Source of the DNA: Pseudorhodoferax sp. Leaf274
GTDB lineage: Bacteria; Pseudomonadota; Gammaproteobacteria; Burkholderiales; Burkholderiaceae_C
Assembly: GCF_001422445.1 (NCBI RefSeq)
Contig: NZ_LMNA01000012.1
Coordinates: 1 to 64,000, forward strand
Length of the DNA stretch: 64,000 nt
Reading direction: 5' to 3'
The translations under genes were made by a program, and so were the position numbers. The stretch's first letter is position 1, and each line of letters begins with the position of its first letter. This document shows positions 47,746 to 59,979 of the stretch, piece by piece. A model generated the notes under the pieces. That model worked only from the letters and a program-made list of their open reading frames with translations, did not search any database and was not told where the DNA came from.

Positions 47746-48279
47746 ATGCGAGCGCCCGCACTTCCTGTCACCGAAGCCCAGCGCATCGCCACGTTGCGCG
47801 GGCTGCTGATCCTCGACACCGAGCCCGAGGCGCGCTTCGACCTGATCACGGCCTATGCCGCGTCGGAATTCAAGGTGCCGATCGCGCTGGTGAGCCTGGT
47901 GGACAGCAACCGCCAGTGGTTCAAGTCCTGTGTGGGCATGGCGCCCGGCGAGAGCCCGCGCGAAGAGAGCTTCTGCGGGCACGCCATCCTGGAGCCGGGC
48001 ATCTTCGAGATCCAAGACGCGCGTGCCGATGCACGCTTTGCCGACAACCCGTCGGTGCTGGGCGATCCCTGGGTGCGCTTTTATGCCGGCTGCCCGCTCG
48101 TGATGGACAACGGCGAGTCGGTCGGCACGCTGTGCCTGGTGGACCGCAGGCCGCGCCGGCTCAGTGCCTGGGAGCGCAGCCAGCTGGAGATGCTGGGCAA
48201 GATGGTGGCGGCCGAGCTGCAGGGCGTGTCGGCCAGCACGGTGGAGGGCCGGCCCCACATCCCGGCCTTCTACGCCTGA
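47746..48279 (+). CDS. GAF domain protein
   Basis: 177 residues, almost a single GAF domain: ARFDLITAYAASEFKVPIALVSLVD, RQWFKSCVGM, SFCGHAILEPGIFEI, RFYAGCPLV and VGTLCLVDRRPR, the pattern of GAF domains placed before GGDEF or kinase modules. Here it stands alone with no output domain, so it may act through a partner. Divergent from the CorA-like gene (94-base spacer). Confidence 0.9.
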   Translation: MRAPALPVTEAQRIATLRGLLILDTEPEARFDLITAYAASEFKVPIALVSLVDSNRQWFKSCVGMAPGESPREESFCGHAILEPGIFEIQDARADARFADNPSVLGDPWVRFYAGCPLVMDNGESVGTLCLVDRRPRRLSAWERSQLEMLGKMVAAELQGVSASTVEGRPHIPAFYA

Positions 48280-48334
48280 ACGGGCGGCGCAGCTTCCCTT
48301 CTCGGCCATCCGCCTGCAGGGCGGCCGCAACGGC

Positions 48335-48361
48335 GCAGCGCCGCTGGGCACTTGGCGCTGC
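48335..48361 (+). terminator. Hairpin after the GAF gene
   Basis: GCAGCGCC (48335-48342) can pair with GGCGCTGC (48354-48361) across an 11-base loop. No U-tract follows. It lies in the 268-base spacer 48280-48547, in which I see no gene and no clear PHO box. Confidence 0.3.
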
Positions 48362-48547
48362 GGGTCGTCGCAGGGCGAGCGCGTGCCGCGCGAACAGGCC
48401 CGCAGGTCATGTGGGCTTCACGCCGTTGTCATCTGCGCTTTCGACCATCGCGGCCGCAAGCCAGTCCACGCCAGCGAAATACACCATGCACAAAGCATGG
48501 CGGGAAGCGTCTTGTTCCTCATTCCATCCACAGGACACCGCACCCCG

Positions 48548-50527
48548 ATGAGCGCTATCGACCAAGAAGACATCCCCACCAACACGAGTGCCAACGCGCA
48601 CTTCAACGAACTCGTCGAGCAGGTGCGCTCGCGCCGTGGCTTCCTGAAGACCGGCCTGGCCATGGGGGCCGTGGGCTTCTTCGGCGCCGGCCTGACCGCA
48701 TGCGGTGGCGGCGACGACAACGGCGACGACGAGGTGATGCTGGGCTTCGCCGCCGTGGCCGCTTCCACCGGCGATGAGATCGTCGTGCCGGCCGGCTACA
48801 AGCACGCGGTGTTCTGCCGCTGGGGCGATCCGCTGTTCGCCAACTCGCCGGCCTGGAAGCCGGACGCCACGAACACGGCCGCCGACCAGGCGCTGCAGTT
48901 CGGCGACAACCACGACGGCATGCACTTCTTCCCGCTGGGCAACGACAGCAGCACCGAAGGCCTGCTCGTGATGAACCACGAGTACATCAACCCCGAGTTC
49001 TTCTACACCGCGGCCGAGCAGTCCGGCGCGACGCCGTGGTCGCTGGAGCAGGTGCGCAAGGCGCAGAACGCGCACGGCGTGTCCGTCGCCCATGTGCGCC
49101 TGGTGGGCGGCAACTGGCAGGTGGTGATCCCATCGCAGTACAACCGCCGCATCCACATGAACACGCCGATGCAGCTGACCGGCCCCGTGCGTGGCCATGC
49201 GCTGGTGCGCACCAGTGCCGACCCGGCCGGCGAGATGTCGCTGGGCACGGTCAACAACTGCGGCAACGGCTACACCATGTGGGGCACCTACCTCACCTGC
49301 GAGGAGAACTTCAACGGCTACTTCGGCACCGTGGGCGCCACCGACACGCGCAATGCCAACATGCGCCGCTACGGCCTGTCGGCAAGTGGTTCGGGTTACC
49401 GCTGGCACGAGGAGGACGACCGCTTCGACTACGCGAAGGAGCCGAACGAGGCCAACCGCCTGGGCTGGATCGTCGAGATCGACCCGTTCGACGCATCGTC
49501 CACGCCCAAGAAGCGCACGGCGCTGGGCCGCATCAAGCACGAGAACGCCGCCCAGACGCTGGCCGCCGACAAGCGCGTGGTGGTCTACATGGGCGACGAC
49601 CAGGCCAACGACTACGTCTACAAGTTCGTCTCCGACGGCAAGTACGACGCCGCCAACGCGCGCGGCAATGCGAACCTGCTGGAGTGGGGCACGCTGTACG
49701 TGGCCAAGTTCGGCGCGGGCGCCACCATCGGCGACATGATGGGCACGGGCGAGTGGATCGCGCTGGTGCCTTCCACGCCCATCGCCGGCGGCAGCACGCT
49801 GGGCGCCAAGTACGGTGACCTGGGCGGCATCCTGGTCAACACCCGCCTGGCCGCCGACGACGTGGGCGCGACCAAGATGGACCGCCCGGAATGGGTCACC
49901 GTGCACCCGGACACGGGCGAGGCCTACCTCACGCTGACCAACAACAGCAGCCGCGGCACGGTGGACGAGGCCAACCCGCGCACCAGCAACATCTACGGCC
50001 AGATCATCCGCTGGCGCGAGACCGGCAAGGACGCCGCCGCGCTGAGCTTCGAGTGGGACCTGTTCGTGCTGGCCGGCAACCCGGCGCACACGGCCGGCGG
50101 GCTGCAGGCCGGCTCCAGCAACATCAACGCGAACAACCTGTTCAACAGCCCCGACGGCCTGGCCTTCGACGCCGACGGCCGGCTGTGGATCCAGACCGAC
50201 GGCAACTTCTCCAACGTGGGCAACTACGCCGGCATGGGCAACAACCAGATGCTGGTGGCCGATCCCGTGACCAAGGAGATCCGCCGCTTTCTGGTCGGCC
50301 CCTCCGGCTGCGAGATCACGGGCATCACCTGGACGCCGGACCAGAAGTACGTGTTCATCAATGTGCAGCACCCGGGCGAGTACGGCAGCCATCCGCGCAA
50401 GCCGTCGGTCGACCCCACGGTCGATCCGCTGGCCTTCTCGCGCTGGCCCGACAACGGCGCCGGCGGCCGCCCGCGGCCGGCCACGGTCGTGGTCTGGAAG
50501 GACGACGGCGGCAAGGTCGGCACCTGA
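48548..50527 (+). CDS. phoX: PhoX-type phosphatase (DUF839), Tat-exported
   Basis: 659 residues. Twin-arginine signal SRRGFLKTGLAMG followed by LTACGGGDD, which also reads as a lipobox. Mature part has PhoX hallmarks: GDNHDGMHFFPLG, LLVMNHEYINPEFF, NNCGNGYTMWGTYLTCEENFNG split over two blocks, RLGWIVEIDPFD, KHENAAQTLA, VVVYMGDDQANDYVYKFV and NSPDGLAFDADGRLWIQTDG. PhoX enzymes are Ca/Fe-dependent alkaline phosphatases. ATG at 48548 chosen because the twin-Arg then lies ~32 residues in. A strong terminator follows. Confidence 0.9.
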   Translation: MSAIDQEDIPTNTSANAHFNELVEQVRSRRGFLKTGLAMGAVGFFGAGLTACGGGDDNGDDEVMLGFAAVAASTGDEIVVPAGYKHAVFCRWGDPLFANSPAWKPDATNTAADQALQFGDNHDGMHFFPLGNDSSTEGLLVMNHEYINPEFFYTAAEQSGATPWSLEQVRKAQNAHGVSVAHVRLVGGNWQVVIPSQYNRRIHMNTPMQLTGPVRGHALVRTSADPAGEMSLGTVNNCGNGYTMWGTYLTCEENFNGYFGTVGATDTRNANMRRYGLSASGSGYRWHEEDDRFDYAKEPNEANRLGWIVEIDPFDASSTPKKRTALGRIKHENAAQTLAADKRVVVYMGDDQANDYVYKFVSDGKYDAANARGNANLLEWGTLYVAKFGAGATIGDMMGTGEWIALVPSTPIAGGSTLGAKYGDLGGILVNTRLAADDVGATKMDRPEWVTVHPDTGEAYLTLTNNSSRGTVDEANPRTSNIYGQIIRWRETGKDAAALSFEWDLFVLAGNPAHTAGGLQAGSSNINANNLFNSPDGLAFDADGRLWIQTDGNFSNVGNYAGMGNNQMLVADPVTKEIRRFLVGPSGCEITGITWTPDQKYVFINVQHPGEYGSHPRKPSVDPTVDPLAFSRWPDNGAGGRPRPATVVVWKDDGGKVGT

Positions 50528-50546
50528 GTCGTTGACCTGGATCAGG

Positions 50547-50582
50547 AAGGCCCCGGTGCTGCAAGGCGCCGGGGCCTTTCTC
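50547..50582 (+). terminator. Intrinsic terminator of phoX
   Basis: AAGGCCCCGG (50547-50556) and CCGGGGCCTT (50569-50578) form a 10-bp stem with a 12-base loop, followed by TTCTC. Twenty bases after the phoX stop. Confidence 0.85.
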
Positions 50583-50631
50583 GCATGGGCCGGATGCAGA
50601 ATGCGCAAAACCTGAGCAAAGGGACAGGCGC

Positions 50632-52080
50632 ATGACGCACGAGGTGAAGCGGTTCCTGGCGGGCCGCGCATGGATCCAGGGGACCTGGGCGCGCGATGTG
50701 GTGTTGACGGTGGCGGCCGATGGTTGCTGGCTCAACGTGCTGCCCCATGCCAGTGCGGAGCAGCAGCGCGGCGCGGTGCGGCTGGGCGGCCCCGTCCTGC
50801 CCGGCATGGTCAACGCGCACAGCCACGCGTTCCAGCGGGCCATGGCCGGGCTGACGGAGCGTCGGCGCCAGGGCACGGCCGCCGGGGTGGACGACTTCTG
50901 GACCTGGCGCGAGCGCATGTACAGCGTGGCGCGGCGCATCACGCCCGAGCAGCTCGAGGCCGTGGCCAGCCTGCTGTATGCCGAGCTGCTGCAAGGCGGC
51001 TACACGCAGGTCTGCGAGTTCCACTACCTGCACGGCGCGCCCGATGGCGAGCCGCCAGGCGCGCCGCTGGAGATGGCCATGGCGCTCGTGCGCGCGGCGC
51101 AGCGCGTGGGCATCGGCCTCACGCTGCTGCCCACGCTGTACATGCGTGCCGGCTTCGGCGCAGACGCGCTGGGCGAGGCGCAGCGCCGCTTCGCCTCCAC
51201 GCCGGACAGCGTGCTGCGCACGGTGGAAGCCGTGGCGCGCCTGGCCGTGGATCCGGAGACCCACAAGACGAGCCCCGGCGCCTTGCTGGGCGCGGGCGTG
51301 GCCGTGCATTCGCTGCGCGCCGTCGACGGCGTGGCCCTGCAGGAGGTGGCTGCGCATGCGCGCAAGGTGTCGCTGCCCGTGCACATCCACGCGGCCGAGC
51401 AGACGCAGGAGGTGGAGGACTGCATCGCCCACACCGGCCTGCGTCCGGTGGAATGGCTGTTGCAGCACGCCGCCATGGATGCGCGCTGGAACCTGGTGCA
51501 TGCGACGCACGCCACCCAGGCGGAGCTGCAAGGCGTGCGCAAGGCCGGTGCGTCGGTCGTGCTGTGCCCCAGCACCGAGGCCGATCTGGGCGATGGCGTG
51601 TTCGACCTGCCGGGCTACATGGCGCTGGGCGGTCGCTGGGCGGTCGGTTCGGACAGCCAAGTCTCGCGCCAGTGGACGACCGAGCTGCGCCTGCTGGAAT
51701 ACACGCAGCGCGCCCTGCTGCGACAGCGCAACGTGGCGGCGAGCGCTGCAGGTCGCGACAGCACGGCCGCGGCCTTGTTCGAGGCGGCGATCGCCGGCGG
51801 CCGCGCCGCGACCGGCCAACGCATCGGCGCCATCCAGTCCGGCCACCGGGCCGACTTCGTGGTGCTGGACGGCCAGTCGCCGGCCCTGTTGGGCATCCCG
51901 CCCGACCATGTGCTGGACGCCATGGTGTTCTCGTCGCCCTCGCCGCGCCTGTGTGACGTGTTTGTCGCGGGGCAGGCGGTCGTGTCGCAGGGCAGGGTGG
52001 TGGGCAACGCGTCGACCGCGCCGCTGGGGCCGCAGCTGGGTTCGGCGTTCAGCGCAGCCATGGCTGAACTGTGGCGTTGA
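50632..52080 (+). CDS. hutF: Formimidoylglutamate deiminase
   Basis: 482 residues of the amidohydrolase superfamily. Metal motif NAHSHAFQRAMAGL, then FHYLHGAPDGEP, LLPTLYMRAGFG, HIHAAEQTQEVEDC, LVHATHATQAEL, CPSTEADLGDG and VGSDSQVSRQW. These match HutF, which deaminates N-formimidoyl-L-glutamate in the five-step histidine degradation route of Pseudomonas and beta-proteobacteria. No other hut gene is in the window, so it is separate from the main locus or adjoining genes are elsewhere. Confidence 0.92.
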   Translation: MTHEVKRFLAGRAWIQGTWARDVVLTVAADGCWLNVLPHASAEQQRGAVRLGGPVLPGMVNAHSHAFQRAMAGLTERRRQGTAAGVDDFWTWRERMYSVARRITPEQLEAVASLLYAELLQGGYTQVCEFHYLHGAPDGEPPGAPLEMAMALVRAAQRVGIGLTLLPTLYMRAGFGADALGEAQRRFASTPDSVLRTVEAVARLAVDPETHKTSPGALLGAGVAVHSLRAVDGVALQEVAAHARKVSLPVHIHAAEQTQEVEDCIAHTGLRPVEWLLQHAAMDARWNLVHATHATQAELQGVRKAGASVVLCPSTEADLGDGVFDLPGYMALGGRWAVGSDSQVSRQWTTELRLLEYTQRALLRQRNVAASAAGRDSTAAALFEAAIAGGRAATGQRIGAIQSGHRADFVVLDGQSPALLGIPPDHVLDAMVFSSPSPRLCDVFVAGQAVVSQGRVVGNASTAPLGPQLGSAFSAAMAELWR

Positions 52081-52116
52081 GCGGCGCCAGAAACCGAGCA
52101 GCGCCAGAAACAACAA

Positions 52117-52134
52117 AGGCCGCTTGCGCGGCCT
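52117..52134. terminator. Hairpin after hutF
   Basis: AGGCCGC-TTGC-GCGGCCT, a perfect 7-bp stem with a tetraloop, preceded by an A-rich stretch and 36 bases after the hutF stop. On the minus strand it also follows the tRNA-Pro gene with TTTGTTG downstream, so it may end both transcripts. Confidence 0.6.
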
Positions 52135-52159
52135 CTACTGTTCATGACAATGACTTGGC

Positions 52160-52236
52160 TGGTCGGGGTGAGAGGATTCGAACCTCCGGCCTCTACGTCC
52201 CGAACGTAGCGCTCTACCAGGCTAAGCTACACCCCG
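52160..52236 (-). tRNA. tRNA-Pro (anticodon CGG)
   Basis: 77 bases including an encoded 3-prime CCA. Acceptor CGGGGTG pairs with CACCCCG; D arm AGCTTAGCCTGGTAGAGCG; anticodon stem CTACG/CGTAG with loop TTCGGGA giving anticodon CGG; T arm GAGG-TTCGAAT-CCTC. Located 16 bases before the ispB stop on the same strand. Confidence 0.97.
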
Positions 52237-52252
52237 ATTTGCAACCCGCGTC

Positions 52253-53236
52253 TTACGACCGGCGCTGCAACAGCTGAGCCGCTAATTGTAGCAAAGCTTC
52301 TGTGTTGGTATTTTGCGACAGCTGGGAGATGGCCTTGATCGCGCGCTGCGCCTCTGCCGCCGCGGCTTCTCGGGTGACTTCCAATGCGCCCGTTTCGCGC
52401 ACGATGGCAATGATTTCGTCGATGTTGTCGACAGCACCGTTCTCGATGGCGACACGGATGGTGTCGCGCTGGGCCGGCGTGCCGCGCCGCATGGCGGCGA
52501 TCAAGGGCAGCGTGCACTTGCCTTCTCGCAGGTCATCGCCGAGGTTCTTGCCCATTTCGGCCGGTGTGCCGTCATAGTCCAGCACGTCGTCGATGACCTG
52601 GAAGGCCGTGCCGAGCGCCTGCCCGTAATCGGCGCAGGCGCGCTCGATCTCCGGCGTGCTGCCAGCCAGGATGGCGGCGATGCGGGCGCTGGCCTCGAAC
52701 AGCTTGGCGGTCTTGGAGCGGATCACCCGCAGGTAGCCATCTTCGTCCAGCGAGGCGTCGTGCATGTTCACGAGTTGCATCACCTCGCCTTCGGCGATCA
52801 CGTTGGTCGCCTCGGCCAGGGTCTGCATGATGCGCATGTCCTCGACCTCTACCATCATCTGGAAGGCGCGCGAGTACAGGAAATCGCCCACCAGAACGCT
52901 GGCCGGGTTGCCGAATGCCTCGTTGGCCGTGGCGCGGCCGCGCCGCAGCGTCGAGTCGTCGACCACGTCGTCGTGCAGCAAGGTGGCGGTGTGGATGAAC
53001 TCCACCACCGCCGCCAGCGTGAAGCGCTGAGGCGAGCGCTGGCCGAGGGCGCCGCACATCAGCAGCAGCAGGGCAGGGCGCAACCGCTTGCCGCCTGCGG
53101 AGATGATGTACTGCGCAACCTGGCCGACAAGGGGCACATCGGAAGAGAGGCGCTTGGCGATCAGTCGATCGACTTCGCGCATGTCATCGGCGATCAGCGC
53201 GACCGCCTCTGCGGTGCTGGAGGTGTGGACGGACAA
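52253..53236 (-). CDS. ispB: Polyprenyl (octaprenyl) diphosphate synthase
   Basis: 327 residues. First Asp-rich motif in LLHDDVVDDSTLRRGR, second in VIDDVLDYDGT, GGKRLRPALLLL substrate-binding, and FGNPASVLVGDFLYSRAFQMM. Makes the C40 side chain of ubiquinone in relatives. The start is TTG at 53236, as no ATG precedes residue 19 (ATG 53182 would cut the conserved helix). It lies divergent from rplU, as in E. coli. Confidence 0.95.
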   Translation of the reverse strand: MSVHTSSTAEAVALIADDMREVDRLIAKRLSSDVPLVGQVAQYIISAGGKRLRPALLLLMCGALGQRSPQRFTLAAVVEFIHTATLLHDDVVDDSTLRRGRATANEAFGNPASVLVGDFLYSRAFQMMVEVEDMRIMQTLAEATNVIAEGEVMQLVNMHDASLDEDGYLRVIRSKTAKLFEASARIAAILAGSTPEIERACADYGQALGTAFQVIDDVLDYDGTPAEMGKNLGDDLREGKCTLPLIAAMRRGTPAQRDTIRVAIENGAVDNIDEIIAIVRETGALEVTREAAAAEAQRAIKAISQLSQNTNTEALLQLAAQLLQRRS

Positions 53237-53312
53237 AGGTGTGACCCAGGGTAATTGCGGCGGATTATAGGAACCCGGTCCCGGCTCGGCCCCGGCCGGC
53301 GCCCTGCAGGGC

Positions 53313-53339
53313 TTGTCTGCTGTCCCGAACTGCTATACT
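53313..53339 (+). promoter_or_regulatory. Promoter of rplU-rpmA
   Basis: -10 TATACT (53334-53339) with extended TGC in front and a -35-like TTGTCT (53313-53318) 15 bases upstream. The extended -10 compensates for the short spacer. The leader then runs ~70 bases to the rplU ATG. Confidence 0.6.
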
Positions 53340-53375
53340 CGCGGGCTTCGCGGAAATTCGTCCGCCGAAGGCTCA

Positions 53376-53398
53376 CCCTCTAGAGCTTAGGTAGAGGG
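53376..53398 (+). promoter_or_regulatory. Stem-loop in the rplU leader
   Basis: CCCTCTA (53376-53382) pairs with TAGAGGG (53392-53398) over a 9-base loop. It ends 17 bases before the rplU ATG. It could be a ribosomal-protein autoregulatory site; no U-tract, so not a simple attenuator. Confidence 0.45.
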
Positions 53399-53415
53399 CT
53401 CAACAGAGGTTTCAC

Positions 53416-53727
53416 ATGTACGCGGTCATAAAAACCGGTGGCAAGCAGTATCGCGTTGCTTCCGGCGAAAAAATTAAAGTAGAACAGATTGCTGCGGATG
53501 TAGGCCAAGAGATCGTGATCGACCAGGTTCTCGCCGTTGGCAACGGCAGCGAGATCAAGGTGGGCACGCCCTTGGTATCCGGCGCAACCGTCACGGCAAC
53601 CGTCGTGGCGCATGGCAAGCACGACAAGGTCCACATCTTCAAGATGCGCCGTCGCAAGCACTATCAGAAACGTCAAGGCCATCGCCAGCAGTTCACCGAA
53701 CTGCAAATCGGCGCGATCGCCGGTTAA
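53416..53727 (+). CDS. rplU: 50S ribosomal protein L21
   Basis: 103 residues, full length: [22 protein letters not shown] start, [38 protein letters not shown]. First gene of the rplU-rpmA-obgE cluster; rpmA starts 11 bases later. Confidence 0.98.
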   Translation: MYAVIKTGGKQYRVASGEKIKVEQIAADVGQEIVIDQVLAVGNGSEIKVGTPLVSGATVTATVVAHGKHDKVHIFKMRRRKHYQKRQGHRQQFTELQIGAIAG

Positions 53728-53738
53728 GGGAATAGGTC

Positions 53739-53999
53739 ATGGCACAGAAAAAAGGCGGCGGCTCTACACGCAACGGGCGCGATTCCAAGCCCAAGATGCT
53801 GGGCGTGAAGGCCTTCGGTGGTGAGCTGGTCAGCGCCGGTTCCATCATCGTGCGCCAGCGCGGCACGCGTTTCCATGCTGGCGGCAACGTCGGCGTCGGC
53901 AAGGACCACACCTTGTTCGCCCTGGTCGACGGCCACGTGTCGTTCGCCGTCAAGGGTTCGATGAACAAGCACACGGTCTTCATCACGCCGGCAGCCTGA
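53739..53999 (+). CDS. rpmA: 50S ribosomal protein L27
   Basis: 86 residues: [52 protein letters not shown]. The flexible N-terminus reaches the peptidyl transferase centre. Ends before an intrinsic terminator that separates it from obgE. Confidence 0.98.
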   Translation: MAQKKGGGSTRNGRDSKPKMLGVKAFGGELVSAGSIIVRQRGTRFHAGGNVGVGKDHTLFALVDGHVSFAVKGSMNKHTVFITPAA

Positions 54000-54020
54000 G
54001 GACTTCGGTCCTCCGGAACC

Positions 54021-54050
54021 AAGCCCCGCTTGTCGGGGCTTTGTCGTTTT
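54021..54050 (+). terminator. Intrinsic terminator after rpmA
   Basis: AAGCCCCG (54021-54028) pairs with CGGGGCTT (54034-54041), 5-base loop, followed by TGTCGTTTT. Twenty-two bases after the rpmA stop. Confidence 0.8.
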
Positions 54051-54061
54051 GGTCTCTTTAA

Positions 54062-55147
<1,086 letters not shown>

Positions 55148-55157
55148 TCTTGCTGCC

Positions 55158-56306
55158 ATGACGACACCTGCCAACTCGACCCTTTTGCGCGACGCGCGGC
55201 GCATCGTCGTCAAGGTCGGCTCCAGCCTGGTGACCAACGAGGGGCGGGGCCTGGACGAGACGGCCATCGGCGAGTGGTCGCGCCAGCTGGCAGCCCTGGT
55301 GCGCGGCGATGGGATGCGCGGGCGCGAACTGGTCATGGTGTCCAGTGGTGCGATTGCCGAGGGCATGAAGCGCCTGGGCTGGACCACGCGCCCACGCGAA
55401 GTGCACGAACTGCAGGCTGCGGCCGCCGTCGGGCAGATGGGCCTGGCGCAGATGTACGAAAGCAAGCTGCGCGAGAACGGGCTGGGCAGCGCCCAGGTTC
55501 TGCTCACGCATGCCGACCTGGCCGACCGCGAGCGCTACCTGAATGCGCGCTCGACGCTGCTCACGCTTCTGCAGCACGGCGTGGTGCCGGTGATCAACGA
55601 GAACGACACCGTGGTCAACGACGAGATCAAGTTCGGCGACAACGACACCCTGGGTGCCCTGGTCGCGAACCTCGTCGAGGCCGACGTGCTCGTGATCCTG
55701 ACCGACCAGCGTGGCCTGTATTCGGCCGATCCGCGCAAGGACCCGGCCGCGCGCTTCATCGACGAGGCGCAGGCTGGCGATACGGAGCTCGAGGCCATGG
55801 CTGGCGGCGCCGGCTCCAGCATCGGCCGCGGCGGCATGATCACGAAGATCCTCGCCGCCAAACGCGCGGCGGGCTCCGGCGCGTCGACCGTGATCGCCTG
55901 GGGCCGCGAGCCCGATGTGCTGCTGCGTCTGGCGCGGGGCGAAGCGATCGGCACCTTGCTGGTGGCGCAGACGCAGAAGATGCAGGCGCGCAAGCAGTGG
56001 ATGGCCGACCACCTGCAGCTGCGCGGCGCCGTGGTGGTCGATGACGGTGCGGCGCGCAAGCTGCGCGGCGAGGGAAAGAGCCTGCTGCCCATCGGCATGA
56101 CCGCGGTGGAGGGCGAGTTCTCGCGTGGCGACGTGATCGCCATCCGCGACAGCCAGGGCCAGACCATCGCCCGCGGGCTGGCGAACTACGCCAGCGCCGA
56201 GGCCAGACTGCTATGCCGCAAGCCGTCCAGCGAGTTCGAGGCCTTGCTCGGCTACACGGCCGAGCACGAGATGGTCCACCGCGACAACCTGGTGCTGAGC
56301 CGCTGA
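55158..56306 (+). CDS. proB: Glutamate 5-kinase
   Basis: 382 residues from ATG 55158. Amino-acid kinase domain ([68 protein letters not shown]) and a C-terminal PUA domain (~residues 285-375). First step of proline synthesis; the PUA-containing form is usually feedback inhibited by proline. Close to obgE, as in other beta-proteobacteria. Confidence 0.97.
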   Translation: MTTPANSTLLRDARRIVVKVGSSLVTNEGRGLDETAIGEWSRQLAALVRGDGMRGRELVMVSSGAIAEGMKRLGWTTRPREVHELQAAAAVGQMGLAQMYESKLRENGLGSAQVLLTHADLADRERYLNARSTLLTLLQHGVVPVINENDTVVNDEIKFGDNDTLGALVANLVEADVLVILTDQRGLYSADPRKDPAARFIDEAQAGDTELEAMAGGAGSSIGRGGMITKILAAKRAAGSGASTVIAWGREPDVLLRLARGEAIGTLLVAQTQKMQARKQWMADHLQLRGAVVVDDGAARKLRGEGKSLLPIGMTAVEGEFSRGDVIAIRDSQGQTIARGLANYASAEARLLCRKPSSEFEALLGYTAEHEMVHRDNLVLSR

Positions 56307-56307
56307 A

Positions 56308-56829
56308 TCACGAAGGGTAGACGGTCTCGCCCGGAGACTTCAGTCGCCGAACGATCTCGCGGGTGGAGCTGGGTGCGGCGCGGCTGTCGCAGCCCCCCTG
56401 GCGTGCGAAGGCCAGCGGATGCTTGATGCGCGTGGACTCCCAGAGCGACTTCCATTCCGGCGTGCCGACTGCTGTCCATTTGTCGACGTTGTAGCGCGCA
56501 TAGAGCTTGTACTCGCCGGTGCTGCAGCGCACGCCCTCGTACATGGCCGTCATGGCGCCGCTGCTGCTGCGCGCCACCATCACATAGCGCACCACGCCAT
56601 CCTTGCCGATCTGCAGCGTCGACGGGTCGATTCCGTAGCGCAGCCCGCCCTGTGCATCGACGGTCACGTCCACGAGCTTGCCCAGATCGAACGCCGGCGG
56701 CGCAGGCACATCGTTCTCGACCCATGCGGGTTCGTCCGGAACGTTGTTGTTCTGCTGAGCCAGTGCCGATGCCGCGCCCAGGATGCCGACCGCGAGCCAG
56801 GCCGACAGGCGGCCACTACGAAGAAACAT
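56308..56829 (-). CDS. CNP1-like family periplasmic protein
   Basis: 173 residues from ATG 56829. Signal peptide [18 protein letters not shown], then [61 protein letters not shown] and [20 protein letters not shown], the pattern of CNP1-like proteins found beside rppH in beta-proteobacteria. Function unknown. Its start lies 13 bases inside the rppH 3-prime end, so they are co-translated. Convergent with proB, one base between stops. Confidence 0.85.
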   Translation of the reverse strand: MFLRSGRLSAWLAVGILGAASALAQQNNNVPDEPAWVENDVPAPPAFDLGKLVDVTVDAQGGLRYGIDPSTLQIGKDGVVRYVMVARSSSGAMTAMYEGVRCSTGEYKLYARYNVDKWTAVGTPEWKSLWESTRIKHPLAFARQGGCDSRAAPSSTREIVRRLKSPGETVYPS

Positions 56830-57469
56830 GGTTGTTGTGTGGAGCGGCACCAAGCCGCTCGTTGGTTTGGGGGTCGGGTTCGAAACTGCCGCCCGGCGGC
56901 AGCTCGAACTGCTGCGCCGGCGTGTCGCGGCGCATGTCCTGCATCTCGCCTTCGCGCGCGCGCATGCTGGAGCGCAGGTAGCGGTTGCGGTGGTCGTGGC
57001 GGGGCAGGTAGCGCGCCAATTCTGTCAGCGCCATTTCATAGACGCCGCGTTTGAACTCCACCACCACATCCAGCGGAACCCAGTAGTCGTTCCAGCGCCA
57101 GGCGTCGAACTCCGGGTGGTTGGTCGCACGCAGGTTCAAGTCCCAGTCGTGGCCCACCAGCTGCAGCAGATACCAGATCTGCTTTTGTCCCTTGTAATGG
57201 CCGCGCGCATCGCGGCGGATGAAGCGGTCCGGCACCTCGTAGCGCAACCAGTCGCGCGTGCGCGCAACGACCCGCACATGCTCCGGACGCAAACCCACTT
57301 CTTCGTGAAGTTCACGGAACATGGCCTGCTCTGGCGACTCGCCCCGGTCAATGCCCCCTTGAGGGAACTGCCATGAGTGGGTGCGAATGCGCTTGCCCCA
57401 GAACACCTGGTTCTTCTGGTTGAGCAGGACGATGCCGACGTTGGGCCTGAAGCCTTCCCGGTCAAGCAT
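56816..57469 (-). CDS. rppH: RNA pyrophosphohydrolase
   Basis: 217 residues. Starts [36 protein letters not shown] opens the Nudix box GX5EX7REUXEEXGU, completed by [14 protein letters not shown]. Removes the 5-prime pyrophosphate of mRNA to start decay. The C-terminal ~50 residues ([14 protein letters not shown]) are a low-complexity extension beyond the core. Divergent from proS. Confidence 0.95.
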   Translation of the reverse strand: MLDREGFRPNVGIVLLNQKNQVFWGKRIRTHSWQFPQGGIDRGESPEQAMFRELHEEVGLRPEHVRVVARTRDWLRYEVPDRFIRRDARGHYKGQKQIWYLLQLVGHDWDLNLRATNHPEFDAWRWNDYWVPLDVVVEFKRGVYEMALTELARYLPRHDHRNRYLRSSMRAREGEMQDMRRDTPAQQFELPPGGSFEPDPQTNERLGAAPHNNHVSS

Positions 57470-57578
57470 AATCAAACCCCAATTTTTTAACTGAAACCAT
57501 TATGCACAGCGTGCCCTGTGTATCAAGCGGCGACCTGCCCGCGACGGTTTCGGGTCTTCCCTGTACACCCCCGCCGAC

Positions 57579-59330
<1,752 letters not shown>

Positions 59331-59331
59331 G

Positions 59332-59979
59332 TTGAAGCCTGTTGCATCTCATCAATCGCTGGGTCTTTCGCGCCGCGGGCTGCTGGGCGGCCTTGCCGGC
59401 GTTGGCTTGCTGGGAAGCAGCACCCTGGCGCATGCCGGCGGCCAGGTCGAGGAACCGCTGGTCGATTCGGTCCGCAGCGCGCTGAGCGCCGCGGTGGCGC
59501 AGGCCGCGCCGCCGGTTCCCGAGTTCCACAGCACCGATGCACGCATGGCCTACCTGCGCTGGCTTGGTGCGGCCAGCCCGCTGCTGCTGCGGCGCAAGCC
59601 CGAGTGGGGCGAGCGGCGCGAGTTCCTCGACACGGTCTGGTACGAGAGCCGGCGCGCCGGCCTCGACACGGCCCTGGTGCTGGGGCTGATCGAGGTCGAG
59701 AGCAATTTCCGCCGCTTTGCCATCAGCGTGGCCGGCGCGCGAGGCTACACGCAGGTCATGCCGTTCTGGACGCGGGTGTTGGCCGATGGCGACGCGAGCC
59801 GGCTGTTCCATATGCAGACCAACCTGCGCTTCGGCTGCGTGATCCTGCGCCACTACCTGGACCGCGAGCGCGGCGACCTCTTCCTGGGCCTGGGCCGCTA
59901 CAACGGCTCGCGCGGGCAGGCACCTTATCCGAACGCGGTGCTGGCGGCGCGCCGGCGCTGGGAGTTCAGCGCGGCGTAG
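59332..59979 (+). CDS. Lytic transglycosylase domain protein
   Basis: 215 residues with a TTG start one base after the proS stop. N-terminus SRRGLLGGLAGVGLLGSSTLAHA reads as a signal peptide, possibly Tat type. The SLT domain shows LVLGLIEVESNFRRFAIS with catalytic Glu and Ser, GARGYTQVMPFW and LGRYNGSRG. Cleaves peptidoglycan glycan strands in the periplasm. Translation probably depends on proS. Its 3-prime end overlaps the convergent CNNM gene by 14 bases. Confidence 0.88.
   Translation: MKPVASHQSLGLSRRGLLGGLAGVGLLGSSTLAHAGGQVEEPLVDSVRSALSAAVAQAAPPVPEFHSTDARMAYLRWLGAASPLLLRRKPEWGERREFLDTVWYESRRAGLDTALVLGLIEVESNFRRFAISVAGARGYTQVMPFWTRVLADGDASRLFHMQTNLRFGCVILRHYLDRERGDLFLGLGRYNGSRGQAPYPNAVLAARRRWEFSAA

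Noticed and set aside
44140..48351. A single 1400-residue minus-strand protein spanning the tannase and CorA-like genes
   Set aside because: The tannase has a clear lipoprotein signal at 45861, and the region above it is coded in another frame by the CorA-like gene.
48280..48547. PHO box before phoX
   Set aside because: One TTGTCAT-like half site is present near 48427 but the second half at the required 11-base spacing does not match.
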